Assembly (NCBI GenBank): GCA_964483405.1
Contig: CAZABC010000001.1
Span: forward strand, 186,001-250,000
From: CAZABC01 sp964483405
GTDB lineage: Bacteria > Chloroflexota > Limnocylindria > Limnocylindrales > CSP1-4
Length of the DNA: 64,000 nucleotides
Reading direction: 5' to 3'
Positions 25,776-33,899 of this stretch are shown here, piece after piece. The stretch's first letter is position 1; every line of letters begins with the position of its first letter. The translations under genes were made by a program, and so were the position numbers. A model generated the notes under the pieces. That model worked only from the letters and a program-made list of their open reading frames with translations, was not told where the DNA came from and searched no databases.

Positions 25776-26633
25776 ATGGCCATCGACACGACCGCACCGC
25801 GGACGCGCCGAGCGCTCCTAGCCGGCGGCCTTGCCGGACTCGCGACGTTCGTGGCGTCCGCGCTCGGACGCCCGGCGCCGGCCTTCGCCGGCACCGACGG
25901 CGACGTCGTCCTCGGGGCGACGAACAACGCCACCACGACGACCACGATCCGGACGACGACCGACTCCGGGCCGGCGATGTGGGTCGACTCGGTCGACGGT
26001 CACGGTATCTGGGGCAGCAGCAAGTGGCGCTACGGCGTCGGCGGCTACAGCGAGTCCGACTACGGCGTCCTCGCCTCGAGCCTCACCCACTCTGCCGTGG
26101 CCGCCGAGAGCGGCGCGACGGCCAACGCGGCCATCTATGCCCGCTCGACCGGTGAGTCGACGGCGGTGCTCGGATTCAGCGGCAAGACCTGGCCGCTGCC
26201 GGCCGTCCCGCCCAAGACCGGGCTGTACGGGTACGCGATCCAAGACTCGGACAGCCGGGGAGTGCACGGGCGGAGCACGGTCGGTCGGGGAGTCTTCGGC
26301 CAGGCGACCAGCGGCCTCGGCGTCCGCGGCTACGCCACGAGCGGCGTCGGCGTGTCGGCCGAGGCCACGACCGGCTACGCGATCCGCAGCGCCGGCCGGA
26401 TCCGCTTCGACAAGGCCTCGGGCGTCGCCACGATCAAGGCTGCCACGGCCTCGGTCCTCGTCCCCGTCGACGTCGACCTGACGAGCGCCTCGTTCGTGCT
26501 GCTCACGCCGCGCGGCAACCTCGGCGGCCGGAGCCTCTGGTACACGGTGGACCTGGCGAACGATCGGTTCACGATCCGCGTCTCGAGTGCCGTCAGCTCG
26601 GACCTGAAGGTCGGATGGATGGTGCTCGGATAG
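25776..26633 (+). CDS. Tat-exported surface protein with ten-residue glycine repeats
   Basis: 285 residues. The N-terminus has a twin-arginine signal (TRRALLAGGLAGL, with a cleavage-like AFAG near residue 38). A Thr-rich patch follows, then a region of about ten-residue repeats of the form GVxGxxTxGx (GVHGRSTVGR, GVFGQATSGL, GVRGYATSGV, around residues 164-200), suggesting a beta-solenoid or fibre stem. The C-terminal ~80 residues are globular-looking and may cap or trimerise. Strong Shine-Dalgarno GGAGGG ahead of ATG 25776. It stands alone between divergent and convergent neighbours. I do not recognise a specific family. Confidence 0.75.
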   Translation: MAIDTTAPRTRRALLAGGLAGLATFVASALGRPAPAFAGTDGDVVLGATNNATTTTTIRTTTDSGPAMWVDSVDGHGIWGSSKWRYGVGGYSESDYGVLASSLTHSAVAAESGATANAAIYARSTGESTAVLGFSGKTWPLPAVPPKTGLYGYAIQDSDSRGVHGRSTVGRGVFGQATSGLGVRGYATSGVGVSAEATTGYAIRSAGRIRFDKASGVATIKAATASVLVPVDVDLTSASFVLLTPRGNLGGRSLWYTVDLANDRFTIRVSSAVSSDLKVGWMVLG

Positions 26634-26841
26634 GCTCCGCGGCCCCCTCGCTCGGGGCGGCCTCGATCCTCGCCACGGGCCGAGGTCGCGGCCGGCGCCG
26701 GCCCGACCGGACCCGGAGCAGCGAGCCGACGAGCGCGGCTCCGACGAGCGCCCCGAGGACGATCCCGCGCCCGAAGGTCGCCCGGGCAGCCGGGTCGTCG
26801 AACACGTCGGCCAGCTCGTCGACGGGCGACCGATCGCTCAC
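26593..26841 (-). CDS. Small single-span membrane protein (82 residues)
   Basis: An acidic N-terminus (PVDELADVFDDPAARATFG) is followed by one membrane helix (IVLGALVGAALVGSLL) and a basic Arg/Pro-rich tail. GTG 26841 overlaps the preceding small gene's stop as GTGA. Its 3' end overlaps the convergent Tat-protein gene by 41 bases. No known family is recognised; it is likely co-expressed with mnmA. Confidence 0.55.
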   Translation of the reverse strand: MSDRSPVDELADVFDDPAARATFGRGIVLGALVGAALVGSLLRVRSGRRRPRPRPVARIEAAPSEGAAEPIRAPSIRPSGPS

Positions 26842-27116
26842 GATGCGCCGCCTCGGGTCGGCCCCAGCAGCGCCAGCAGGGCGACGATCGCCACGCCGGC
26901 GAGGCTGCCCATCGATGCGCCGATCAGGCTGTACTCCCCGATGCTGCCGAGCTCGACGCCGAGCCGGCCGGCGAGCGCGTCGCCGGCCCAGGCGCCGAGG
27001 ATCGAGGCCACCAGGACGATCGGCAGCCGCCCACCCGCCGTGCCCCGCACCAGGACGTAGCCGGCGGCCCAGAAGAGCCCGACGAGCACCGACAGGAGGA
27101 TCGCGGGGTCGATCAC
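26838..27116 (-). CDS. Small membrane protein (92 residues), three hydrophobic segments
   Basis: Hydrophobic segments at about 5-24, 31-50 and 66-86, separated by Gly-rich turns (RGTAGGRLP; GASMGSLAG). The GTG start overlaps the mnmA stop as GTGA and its stop overlaps the next small gene, making a tightly coupled trio. Overall shape recalls small GlsB/YeaQ-like glycine-rich membrane proteins, but I cannot assign the family. Confidence 0.6.
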   Translation of the reverse strand: MIDPAILLSVLVGLFWAAGYVLVRGTAGGRLPIVLVASILGAWAGDALAGRLGVELGSIGEYSLIGASMGSLAGVAIVALLALLGPTRGGAS

Positions 27117-28207
27117 GCCGCGATCCGGCCGCCGCCGAGGCACTCGTCGCCGGCGTAGAGGACACAGGCCTGGCCCGGGGCCGCGGCCCAGACCGGCTCG
27201 GCCGTCTCGACGACCCATCGCCCGCCCCGGGCCGGCTCCCGGGCCGTCGCCGGTCGGACGACCGCCTCGACGAGTGGCGCGCGGTGGCGGATCCGGACCG
27301 TCGCCTCGAACCCATCCGCCGCAGGTGGCGTGTCGGCGACGAACGAGACGTCCTCGATCGCGAAGCGCCGGGTCTCGAGGTCCGCCCGGCGGCCGATCCG
27401 GACGAGGTTGGCCGGCGCGTCGATCGCGGCGACGTAGCGCGGCTCGCCGAGCGCCACGCCGAGCCCGCTGCGCTGGCCGACGGTGTAGGCGGCCGTCCCG
27501 GCATGCTCCCCGACGCGACGGCCGTCGGCGTCGACGATCGGCCCCGGCACGGGCGTCCAGCCCATGCGCTCCCGAAGCGTCTCGCGGTAGTCGCCGCCGC
27601 GGACGAAGCAGACCTCCTGCGACTCGGGCTTGTCGGCCGTGGCGAGGCCGAGCGAGCGGGCGAGGTCGCGGACCTCGGGCTTCGTCAGCTCGCCGAGGGG
27701 GAACCTGGCCCGGGCGAGCTGGTCCTGGCGCAGCCCGTACAGGAAGTACGTCTGGTCCTTCGCCTCGTCGCGGGCGCGGGCGAGCCGGACGCGGCCGTCG
27801 GGTCCCGGCACGGTCCGGGCGTAGTGGCCGGTCGCGACCGCGTCGCAGCCGTAGGCGAGCCGGGCCAGGCCGAGGAGCGCGCCGAACTTGACGTAGGTGT
27901 TGCAGTCGACGCACGGGCTCGGCGTCGAGCCGCCGACGTACGCGTCGAGGAACGGCCGGACGACCCCGGCCTCGAACTCACGCTCGAGGTTCATCACGTA
28001 GAACGGGATGTCGAGCTGGCTCGCCACGCGGCGGGCGTCGTCGGCCGCGTCGAGCGTGCAGCACGACCGGTTCGTCTCCGAGTAGGCGTCGGCGCCGTCG
28101 TGCAGCCGCATCCAGACCCCGACGACCTCGTGCCCACCGTCGCGAACGAGCGCGGCGGCGACCGAGGAGTCGACGCCGCCCGACATCGCGACGAGGACGC
28201 GGCTCAC
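27113..28207 (-). CDS. mnmA: tRNA-specific 2-thiouridylase MnmA
   Basis: Thiolates U34 of Lys, Glu and Gln tRNAs using sulfur from a cysteine desulfurase. PP-loop SGGVDSS (9-15), catalytic cysteines C102 (PCVDCN) and C200 (SQEVCF), and the conserved TGHYAR and KDQTYFLY segments are present. 364 residues. It is ten bases downstream of iscS, its likely sulfur donor. GTG 28207 is chosen because upstream in-frame sequence is only Arg/Ser-rich. Confidence 0.94.
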   Translation of the reverse strand: MSRVLVAMSGGVDSSVAAALVRDGGHEVVGVWMRLHDGADAYSETNRSCCTLDAADDARRVASQLDIPFYVMNLEREFEAGVVRPFLDAYVGGSTPSPCVDCNTYVKFGALLGLARLAYGCDAVATGHYARTVPGPDGRVRLARARDEAKDQTYFLYGLRQDQLARARFPLGELTKPEVRDLARSLGLATADKPESQEVCFVRGGDYRETLRERMGWTPVPGPIVDADGRRVGEHAGTAAYTVGQRSGLGVALGEPRYVAAIDAPANLVRIGRRADLETRRFAIEDVSFVADTPPAADGFEATVRIRHRAPLVEAVVRPATAREPARGGRWVVETAEPVWAAAPGQACVLYAGDECLGGGRIAA

Positions 28208-28217
28208 CGGTCGGCCC

Positions 28218-29462
28218 TCATCGAGTGACGCCCGGCGCGTCCTGGTCGGCCAGCTCGGGGTCGGCCAGCTCGGGGTCGGCGCGACCGGGCTCTGGGCCGT
28301 CGGGTCCGGCGACGAGTGCGATCGCGGCGGCGCGGATCCCGGCGACCGCGCGAGGGACGGCAGCGACGGCCGCCTCGACGTCCGCATCGCTCGTCGTCCG
28401 GCCGAGCGTGAGGCGGAGGGCGCCGCGTGCTTCGTCGTCGGGGTAGCCGATCGCGGCGAGGACGTGGCTCGGCTCGGTCGATCCGCTCGCGCAGGCCGAG
28501 CCGGTCGAGATCGCGATCCCGGCGAGGTCGAGCGCGTGGACGACCGTCGCGCCGTCGGCCCCCCGGGCGACGACCGAGCAGTGGTTCGGCAGCCGGTCGA
28601 CCGGGTGCCCGGTCGGCTCGACGCCATCGATGCCGAGGACGGCCTCGCGGAGGCGGTCGCGCCTGGCCCGGACCGCGGGGACGACGGTCGGCCGCTCCCG
28701 CGCGGCGAGGTCGAAGGCGACCGCCATCCCGACGGCGCCCGCGACGTTCTCGGTGCCGGCCCGCCGGTAGCGCTCCTGGCTCCCGCCGTGGGTCTGGGCG
28801 AGGATGTGCGTGCCCTGCCGGAGATAGAGCGCGCCGGCGCCCTTGGGGCCCTCGAACTTGTGGGCCCCGATCGCGAGGAGGTCGGCGCCGAGCGCGTCGA
28901 CGTCGACGTCGAGCCAGGCCGCCGCCTGGACCGCGTCGACGAAGACGAGGACCCCGGGCCGGGCGTGCGCCCGCTCGGCGACGGCGGCCACCGGCTGGAC
29001 CGTGCCGACCTCGTTGTTCGCCAGGCCGAGGGCGACGAGGATCGTTCGCTCGCCGATCGCTGCGTCGACCTCGTCGGGGTCGACCCGGCCGTATCGGTCG
29101 ACCGGGACGGTCACGACCTCGAACCCGAACTTCTCGAGGTGGGCGAGGGCGCTCGAGACCGCGTGGTGCTCGACCCCGGTCGTCACGATCCGGTGGCCTC
29201 GGGCCTTGCCGGCCCATGCCGCGCCCTTGATCCCGAGGTTGATCGCCTCGGTCCCGCCACCGGTCAGGACGATCTCGCGCGGCCCGGCGCCGAGCCGGGC
29301 GGCGATCGTCTCGCGCGCCTCGTCGAGCCCTGCCCGGGCCCGCCGGCCGAGCGCGTGCGGCGAAGAGGGGTTGCCCCAATGCTCGGTGAGGTACGGCAGC
29401 ATCGCCTCGAGCGCCTCGGGGCGGAGCGGGGTCGTCGCGGCGTGATCGAGGTAGACCGTCAT
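28218..29462 (-). CDS. iscS: Cysteine desulfurase (IscS/NifS type)
   Basis: PLP enzyme that removes sulfur from cysteine for thiolation and Fe-S assembly. The PLP lysine is K202 in IGAHKFEGPKG and the persulfide cysteine is C324 in STGSACASGS. Start MTVYLDHAATTP is typical. The C-terminus has a short repeat (ADPELADPEL) encoded by 15-base units. ATG 29462 has a TACGAT box nine bases before it and no Shine-Dalgarno sequence. 414 residues. Placement before mnmA suggests a tRNA thiolation role. Confidence 0.92.
   Translation of the reverse strand: MTVYLDHAATTPLRPEALEAMLPYLTEHWGNPSSPHALGRRARAGLDEARETIAARLGAGPREIVLTGGGTEAINLGIKGAAWAGKARGHRIVTTGVEHHAVSSALAHLEKFGFEVVTVPVDRYGRVDPDEVDAAIGERTILVALGLANNEVGTVQPVAAVAERAHARPGVLVFVDAVQAAAWLDVDVDALGADLLAIGAHKFEGPKGAGALYLRQGTHILAQTHGGSQERYRRAGTENVAGAVGMAVAFDLAARERPTVVPAVRARRDRLREAVLGIDGVEPTGHPVDRLPNHCSVVARGADGATVVHALDLAGIAISTGSACASGSTEPSHVLAAIGYPDDEARGALRLTLGRTTSDADVEAAVAAVPRAVAGIRAAAIALVAGPDGPEPGRADPELADPELADQDAPGVTR
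28245..28274. repeat. 15-base tandem repeat in the 3' end of iscS
   Basis: GTCGGCCAGCTCGGG twice (28245-28259, 28260-28274), with a partial third copy after it. It encodes the five-residue LADPE repeats at the C-terminus. Confidence 0.8.
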
Positions 29463-29477
29463 CGGACCGCTATCGTA
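29463..29477 (-). promoter_or_regulatory. -10-like TACGAT box close to the iscS start
   Basis: Hexamer 29472-29477 and nine bases to the ATG, predicting a leader of about three bases. Confidence 0.4.
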
Positions 29478-29503
29478 CGGCCGCCGGGGCACCGGCCAGC
29501 GGC

Positions 29504-31414
29504 TCAGTCCTCGCCCGCTCGACGGGCGTCGTGCTCGCGGCCACGCTCGCGCTCGCGCTCGTGCTTGCGGAGGAGCCGCTTCCGGAGCCGGATCGAGCGC
29601 GGCGTCACCTCGACGAGCTCGTCATCGGCGATGAACTCGAGCGCCGTCTCGAGGGTGATCCGGCGGGGCGGCGTCAGCCGGAGCGCCTCGTCGTGGGCAT
29701 GGGTCCGGATGTTGGTGAGCTTCTTCTCCTTGGTCGGGTTGACGTCCATGTCGCCCGACCGGCTGTTCTCGCCGACGATCATCCCCTCGTAGACGTCGAC
29801 ACCGGCGCCGATGAACAGCTCCGCCCGCTCCTGGAGGTTGAACAGTCCGTAGGCGTTCGACGTGCCGGTCCGGTCGGCGACGAGGACGCCGCTCGTCCGG
29901 TGGGTGACATCGCCGGCCCAGGGGCCGTAGCCCTCGCCGATCTGGTGGAGGAGCGCCGTCCCGCGGGTGTCGGTCAGGAGCTGGCCGCGATAGCCGATGA
30001 GCCCGCGGACCGGCAGCACGAACTCCATCCGGACCCGCCCGTCGGCGTCGGTCGTCATCTGCTCGAGGCGACCCTTGCGGCCGGCCATCGCCGACTGGAC
30101 CTCGCCGATGTAGTCGGGCGGGATGTCGATGGTGATCCGCTCGTACGGCTCGTGCACCGCCCCGTCGACCTCGCGCAGGAGCACCTCGGGGCGCGAGACG
30201 GTCAGCTCGAAGCCCTCGCGCCGCATCTGCTCGATGAGGACGGCCAGCTGGAGCTCGCCGCGGCCGCGGACCTCGAACGTCTCGGCCGCCTCGGTCGGCC
30301 GGACCTCGATCGACACGTTGCCGAGGACCTCGCGCTCGAGGCGGGCCCGGATCTGGCGGCTGGTCAGGAGCCGGCCGTCGCGGCCCGAGAGCGGCGAGGT
30401 GTTCACCCCGAACGTCATCCGCAGCGTCGGCGCGTCGACGTCGAGCCGGGCGAGCGGTCGCGGGTCGGCCGGGTCGGTGATCGTGTCGCCGATCGTCACC
30501 TCGGGCAGCCCGGCCACCGAGACGATGTCGCCCGGGCCGGCCTCCTCGATGTCGACCCGCTCGATCCCGTGGGCCGTCTGGAGCGCGGTGACCGTGCCGG
30601 CGAGGGTCAGGACGCGGCCCGGCTCGACCTCGCCGGCGGTGTCGTCAGCCTCCTCGCGGACGACGACGATCCGCTGGCCGACCCGGATCGTCCCGTTCCA
30701 GAGCCGTCCGACGGCCATCCGCCCGACGTAGTCGTTCGCCGAGAGGTTCGTGACGAGCAGCTGGAGCGGAGCGCCGGGGACGTACGTCGGCGGCGGCGTC
30801 ACCTCGCAGAGGAGGTCGAGGAGCGGGCGGAGGTCGGTCCCCGGCCGTGCGAGGTCGCGGGTCGCGGTCCCGGTCCTGGCGTTCGTGTAGACGACCGGGA
30901 ACTCGATCTGGTGCTCGTCGGCGCCGAGGTCGATGAACAGCTCGTAGACCGCGTCGAGGACCTCCGCCGGCCGCGCGTCGCCGCGGTCGATCTTGTTGAG
31001 GGCGACGACGACCGGCAGCCGCCGGGCCATCGCCTTGTGGAGGACGTAACGGGTCTGCGGCAGCGGGCCCTCGGCGGCGTCGACGAGGAGCAGGACCGAG
31101 TCGACCATCAGGAGCGACCGCTCCACCTCGCCGCCGAAATCGGCGTGGCCGGGCGTGTCGACGATGTTGAGCCGGATCGGGCCGTGGTCGACCGTCGTCT
31201 GCTTGGCCAGGATCGTGATGCCCTTCTCGCGCTCGAGGTCCATCGAGTCCATGACCCGGTCGACGAGCGCCTCGTTGGCCCGGAACGTCCCGGTCTGGCG
31301 GAGCATCGCGTCGACGAGCGTCGTCTTGCCGTGGTCGACGTGGGCGACGATCGCGACGTTCCGGCGGTCGGCGCGGACGGCGGCGGCGGTCGGAGCTGAG
31401 GTGGCGGTGTGCAC
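29504..31414 (-). CDS. typA: GTP-binding translational regulator TypA/BipA
   Basis: Ribosome-associated GTPase involved in assembly and stress adaptation. G1 VAHVDHGKTTL, G3 DTPGHADFGG, G4 NKIDR, then the EF-G-like domains and the BipA-specific C-terminus (MIVGENSRSGDMDVNPTKEK). The end carries an additional charged Arg/Glu tail. 636 residues from GTG 31414, placed eight bases after a GACAAT box. Divergent from the MobA-like gene. Confidence 0.94.
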   Translation of the reverse strand: MHTATSAPTAAAVRADRRNVAIVAHVDHGKTTLVDAMLRQTGTFRANEALVDRVMDSMDLEREKGITILAKQTTVDHGPIRLNIVDTPGHADFGGEVERSLLMVDSVLLLVDAAEGPLPQTRYVLHKAMARRLPVVVALNKIDRGDARPAEVLDAVYELFIDLGADEHQIEFPVVYTNARTGTATRDLARPGTDLRPLLDLLCEVTPPPTYVPGAPLQLLVTNLSANDYVGRMAVGRLWNGTIRVGQRIVVVREEADDTAGEVEPGRVLTLAGTVTALQTAHGIERVDIEEAGPGDIVSVAGLPEVTIGDTITDPADPRPLARLDVDAPTLRMTFGVNTSPLSGRDGRLLTSRQIRARLEREVLGNVSIEVRPTEAAETFEVRGRGELQLAVLIEQMRREGFELTVSRPEVLLREVDGAVHEPYERITIDIPPDYIGEVQSAMAGRKGRLEQMTTDADGRVRMEFVLPVRGLIGYRGQLLTDTRGTALLHQIGEGYGPWAGDVTHRTSGVLVADRTGTSNAYGLFNLQERAELFIGAGVDVYEGMIVGENSRSGDMDVNPTKEKKLTNIRTHAHDEALRLTPPRRITLETALEFIADDELVEVTPRSIRLRKRLLRKHERERERGREHDARRAGED

Positions 31415-31428
31415 GGCGCGGCATTGTC
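31415..31428 (-). promoter_or_regulatory. -10-like GACAAT box close to the typA start
   Basis: Hexamer 31423-31428 and eight bases to GTG. It shares a 57-base divergent spacer with the TACACT box of the rightward gene. Confidence 0.35.
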
Positions 31429-31459
31429 CCACGGATGCCGCTCCCCCACCGACGCCCGC

Positions 31460-31471
31460 TACACTCGGACC
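31460..31471 (+). promoter_or_regulatory. -10-like box for a leaderless MobA-like gene
   Basis: TACACT (31460-31465), spacer CGGACC, then ATG 31472. No Shine-Dalgarno sequence is present. Confidence 0.45.
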
Positions 31472-32149
31472 ATGACCGTCGCCGCCGTCATCCTCGCAGC
31501 GACCCCGGAGTCGGCGCTCGCCGACGCCGATGGCGTCCCGCGCATCCGCCGGATCGCCGACGCGGCCTGGGCCGGCGGGGCGATGCCGATCGTCGTCGTG
31601 AGCGTCGATCCCGACGGGGCCGTCGCCGCGGCGCTCGCCGGCGCGCCGGCCACCCTCGCCGAGCCGGCACCGCCCGAGCCCGGGCCTGCCGGCCAGATGA
31701 CCCGCGGGATCGAGACCGCGATCACCCTCGTCGCCGAGGTCGGCGCCGCCCTCCTCTGGCCGGCCCGGATGTGCTGGGTCGGCCCCGAGACCGTCACCTC
31801 GCTCATCGAGGCCAACGGCGTCGATCCGTCGACGGTGCTGCGCCCGGCCTGGCGCGACGAGCCCGGCTGGCCGCTGCTGGTCCCGGTCGATCGGCTCGCC
31901 GCGCTCCGCGGCCAGCCGCCCGACCGGATGCCCCCGGCCGTCGCCGAAGCGATCTTCGCCACCGGCGGCCGGACGCTCCCGCTCGGCGACCCGGGCGCCG
32001 CGATCGACGGCGACACCCCGCGGGCGGACCTGCCGCCGTACGAGGGGCCGGCCGAGCCGATGACCGACCACGTCCACGAGTGGGGCGCCGCGGCCGTCGA
32101 CCTGCCGGACGACGACCCGCGCGACGCCGACCTCGCACCCGGGCCCTGA
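31472..32149 (+). CDS. MobA-like nucleotidyltransferase-fold protein, degenerate
   Basis: 225 residues. The start MTVAAVILAATPESALADAD and the following RIRRIADAAWAGGAMPIVVVS fit the first beta-alpha-beta unit of MobA/GlmU-type nucleotidyltransferases. However, the expected LAGGxSxRMGxxK loop is replaced by ATPESALADADGVPR, so nucleotide binding may be lost. The C-terminal ~40 residues are acidic and low complexity. It is followed after two bases by an anchored hydrolase gene. Function unknown. Confidence 0.6.
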   Translation: MTVAAVILAATPESALADADGVPRIRRIADAAWAGGAMPIVVVSVDPDGAVAAALAGAPATLAEPAPPEPGPAGQMTRGIETAITLVAEVGAALLWPARMCWVGPETVTSLIEANGVDPSTVLRPAWRDEPGWPLLVPVDRLAALRGQPPDRMPPAVAEAIFATGGRTLPLGDPGAAIDGDTPRADLPPYEGPAEPMTDHVHEWGAAAVDLPDDDPRDADLAPGP

Positions 32150-32151
32150 CG

Positions 32152-32901
32152 GTGCTCCGGCGCTGGCTGCCCCGGGTCCTGGTCGGCGCGCTCGTCGTCC
32201 TCGTCGTCGCCATCGTCGGGGTCCTGACATGGATGGCGATCCCGCAACCGCTCCTGCCCGAGGCCGAGGCCGCCCTCGCCTCGACGCCGACGGTGACCTT
32301 CGAGGACGAGGGCGACTGGCTGGCCTACCGTCCGACGGCGGGCGCCGCGAGCGCCGGCGTCATCCTCGTCCCCGGCGCGAAGGTCTCGGCCGAGGCGTAC
32401 GCGCCGACCGCGCAGGCGCTCGCCGAGGCCGGCTACCCCGCGTTCGTGCTCCGGCTGCCGCTCAACTTCGCACCGCTCGGGACCGGGCGAGCCGACGACG
32501 TCCGGGCATCCGAGCCCGGCATCGAGCGCTGGGCGCTGTGGGGCCACTCGCTCGGCGGGGCGTTCGCGGCGACCCATCTCCTCGAGCGGCCCGGCGCGTA
32601 TGCCGGCCTCGCGCTATGCGGCGCGTACCCGAACGGCGACGTCTCGGCCGAGCCGATCGGGGCCATCTCGATCTACGGCACGCTCGACGGCGGCGCCGAG
32701 CGGATCACCTCGTCGGAGACGCGGGCCCAGCTGCCGCCGGGCACCGCCTTCGTGGCGATCGAGGGCGGCAACCACGAGGGCTGCGGATGGTACACGGGGC
32801 AGCTCGGCGACCCGCCCGCGACGATCACGCGGGCCCAGCAGCAGGCGGCGATCGTCGAGGCGACCGTCGGGCTGCTCGAGGCGATCGCCGAGGCGCCCTG
32901 A
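32152..32901 (+). CDS. Membrane-anchored alpha/beta hydrolase
   Basis: 249 residues from GTG 32152. One N-terminal membrane helix (about 8-28) is followed by an alpha/beta hydrolase domain. The nucleophile elbow is GHSLGG, an acidic candidate lies in YGTLDGG, and the likely catalytic His is in EGGNHEGCGWY. It is predicted to face outside. The family (Abhydrolase_5-like) gives no substrate. It shares a transcript with the MobA-like gene and ends 16 bases from the convergent transporter gene. Confidence 0.8.
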   Translation: MLRRWLPRVLVGALVVLVVAIVGVLTWMAIPQPLLPEAEAALASTPTVTFEDEGDWLAYRPTAGAASAGVILVPGAKVSAEAYAPTAQALAEAGYPAFVLRLPLNFAPLGTGRADDVRASEPGIERWALWGHSLGGAFAATHLLERPGAYAGLALCGAYPNGDVSAEPIGAISIYGTLDGGAERITSSETRAQLPPGTAFVAIEGGNHEGCGWYTGQLGDPPATITRAQQQAAIVEATVGLLEAIAEAP

Positions 32902-32917
32902 TCGACGGGATCGGACC

Positions 32918-33841
32918 TCAGGCGGCGCCGGCCGGCCCCGGGCGGGCGAACGCCTCCCGGATCCGCTCGCGGGGCACCGTCGCGACCGCGATCCCGCCGA
33001 CGACGAGCACGACCCCGGCGAGCTGGAACGGCGACGGCCGCTCGCCGAGGAGGACCATCGCCAACAGGACCGTCGCGACCGGCTGGGCCATCAGGATGAC
33101 CGAGGTGATGACCGCCGGGAGCCGCGGCAGCGACAACGAGATCAGCAGGTAGCCGAGCGATTGCGAGGTGATCCCGAGGAGGGCCAGCCAGGCCAGGCTC
33201 GCCGCCGGCGGCGCCGGGTCGAGATCGCCGATGACCGCGCCGGCGAGGACCGCGACGAGCGCCGTCGACGCGGTCGAGATCGCGACCGGCCCCGCCGGCC
33301 GGCGCAGGTCGCTGCCGCCACGCCGGATGACGAGCAGATAGCCCGAGTAGAAGACCGCGGCCAGCAGGCCGAAGACGACCCCGAGCAACGGGTCGACCCC
33401 GTAGGCCCCGCTCCCGACGACCCCCGAGATGAGGACGACCCCGGCGAGGACGATCGGGATGCCGACCAGCGTCGCCCGGGACGGCCGCTCGGCGAACAGG
33501 AGCCAGGCGACGAGGCCGACGACGATGACCTGGAGGTTCGCGAGGACCGTCGCGAGGCCGGCTCCGACCGCCTCGACGGAGTGATGCCACGAGGTGAGGT
33601 CGCCGGCGAAGAAGACCCCGGCGACGATCGCGAGGGCGACCGCCCGTCGCGGGAGCGGCCCGAACCGGCCCCGCTCCCGGACCGCGACGACCGCCAGGAT
33701 CGGCAGGCCGAACAGGCAGCGGAAGACGGTCGCCGTGGACGGCGTCACGTCGGCGGCGACGTAGAAGATGCCCGAGAATGCGATGCACATCGCGCCGAGC
33801 AGTGCGGCGAGGCGCGGCCGCCGCGACAGGGCGCCGATCAC
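32918..33841 (-). CDS. EamA/DMT-family transporter
   Basis: Ten hydrophobic segments in two five-helix halves, each with the EamA repeat character (TVFRCLFGLPILA..., and ITSVILMAQPVATVLLAMVLLGE near the end). 307 residues from GTG. Likely exports or imports a small metabolite; substrate unknown. It lies 58 bases downstream of aspS on the same strand. Confidence 0.85.
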   Translation of the reverse strand: MIGALSRRPRLAALLGAMCIAFSGIFYVAADVTPSTATVFRCLFGLPILAVVAVRERGRFGPLPRRAVALAIVAGVFFAGDLTSWHHSVEAVGAGLATVLANLQVIVVGLVAWLLFAERPSRATLVGIPIVLAGVVLISGVVGSGAYGVDPLLGVVFGLLAAVFYSGYLLVIRRGGSDLRRPAGPVAISTASTALVAVLAGAVIGDLDPAPPAASLAWLALLGITSQSLGYLLISLSLPRLPAVITSVILMAQPVATVLLAMVLLGERPSPFQLAGVVLVVGGIAVATVPRERIREAFARPGPAGAA

Positions 33842-33899
33842 GACGGGGTCCGGCCCGGCTGCGGGGCGTTCGTCACGCTCGCCCGGGCCCGGCCGGCGC

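Noticed and set aside
22142..26155. Very long open frame on the + strand opposite alaS and the FtsA-like gene
   Set aside because: Product is Asp/Glu/Arg/Pro-rich low complexity. It is the usual shadow frame of GC-rich coding sequence and lies entirely antisense to well-recognised genes.
33838..33876. Twelve-codon ORF whose stop overlaps the EamA transporter start
   Set aside because: It is the tail of a longer aspS antiframe; overlap by chance is likely and no Shine-Dalgarno or -10 box precedes it.
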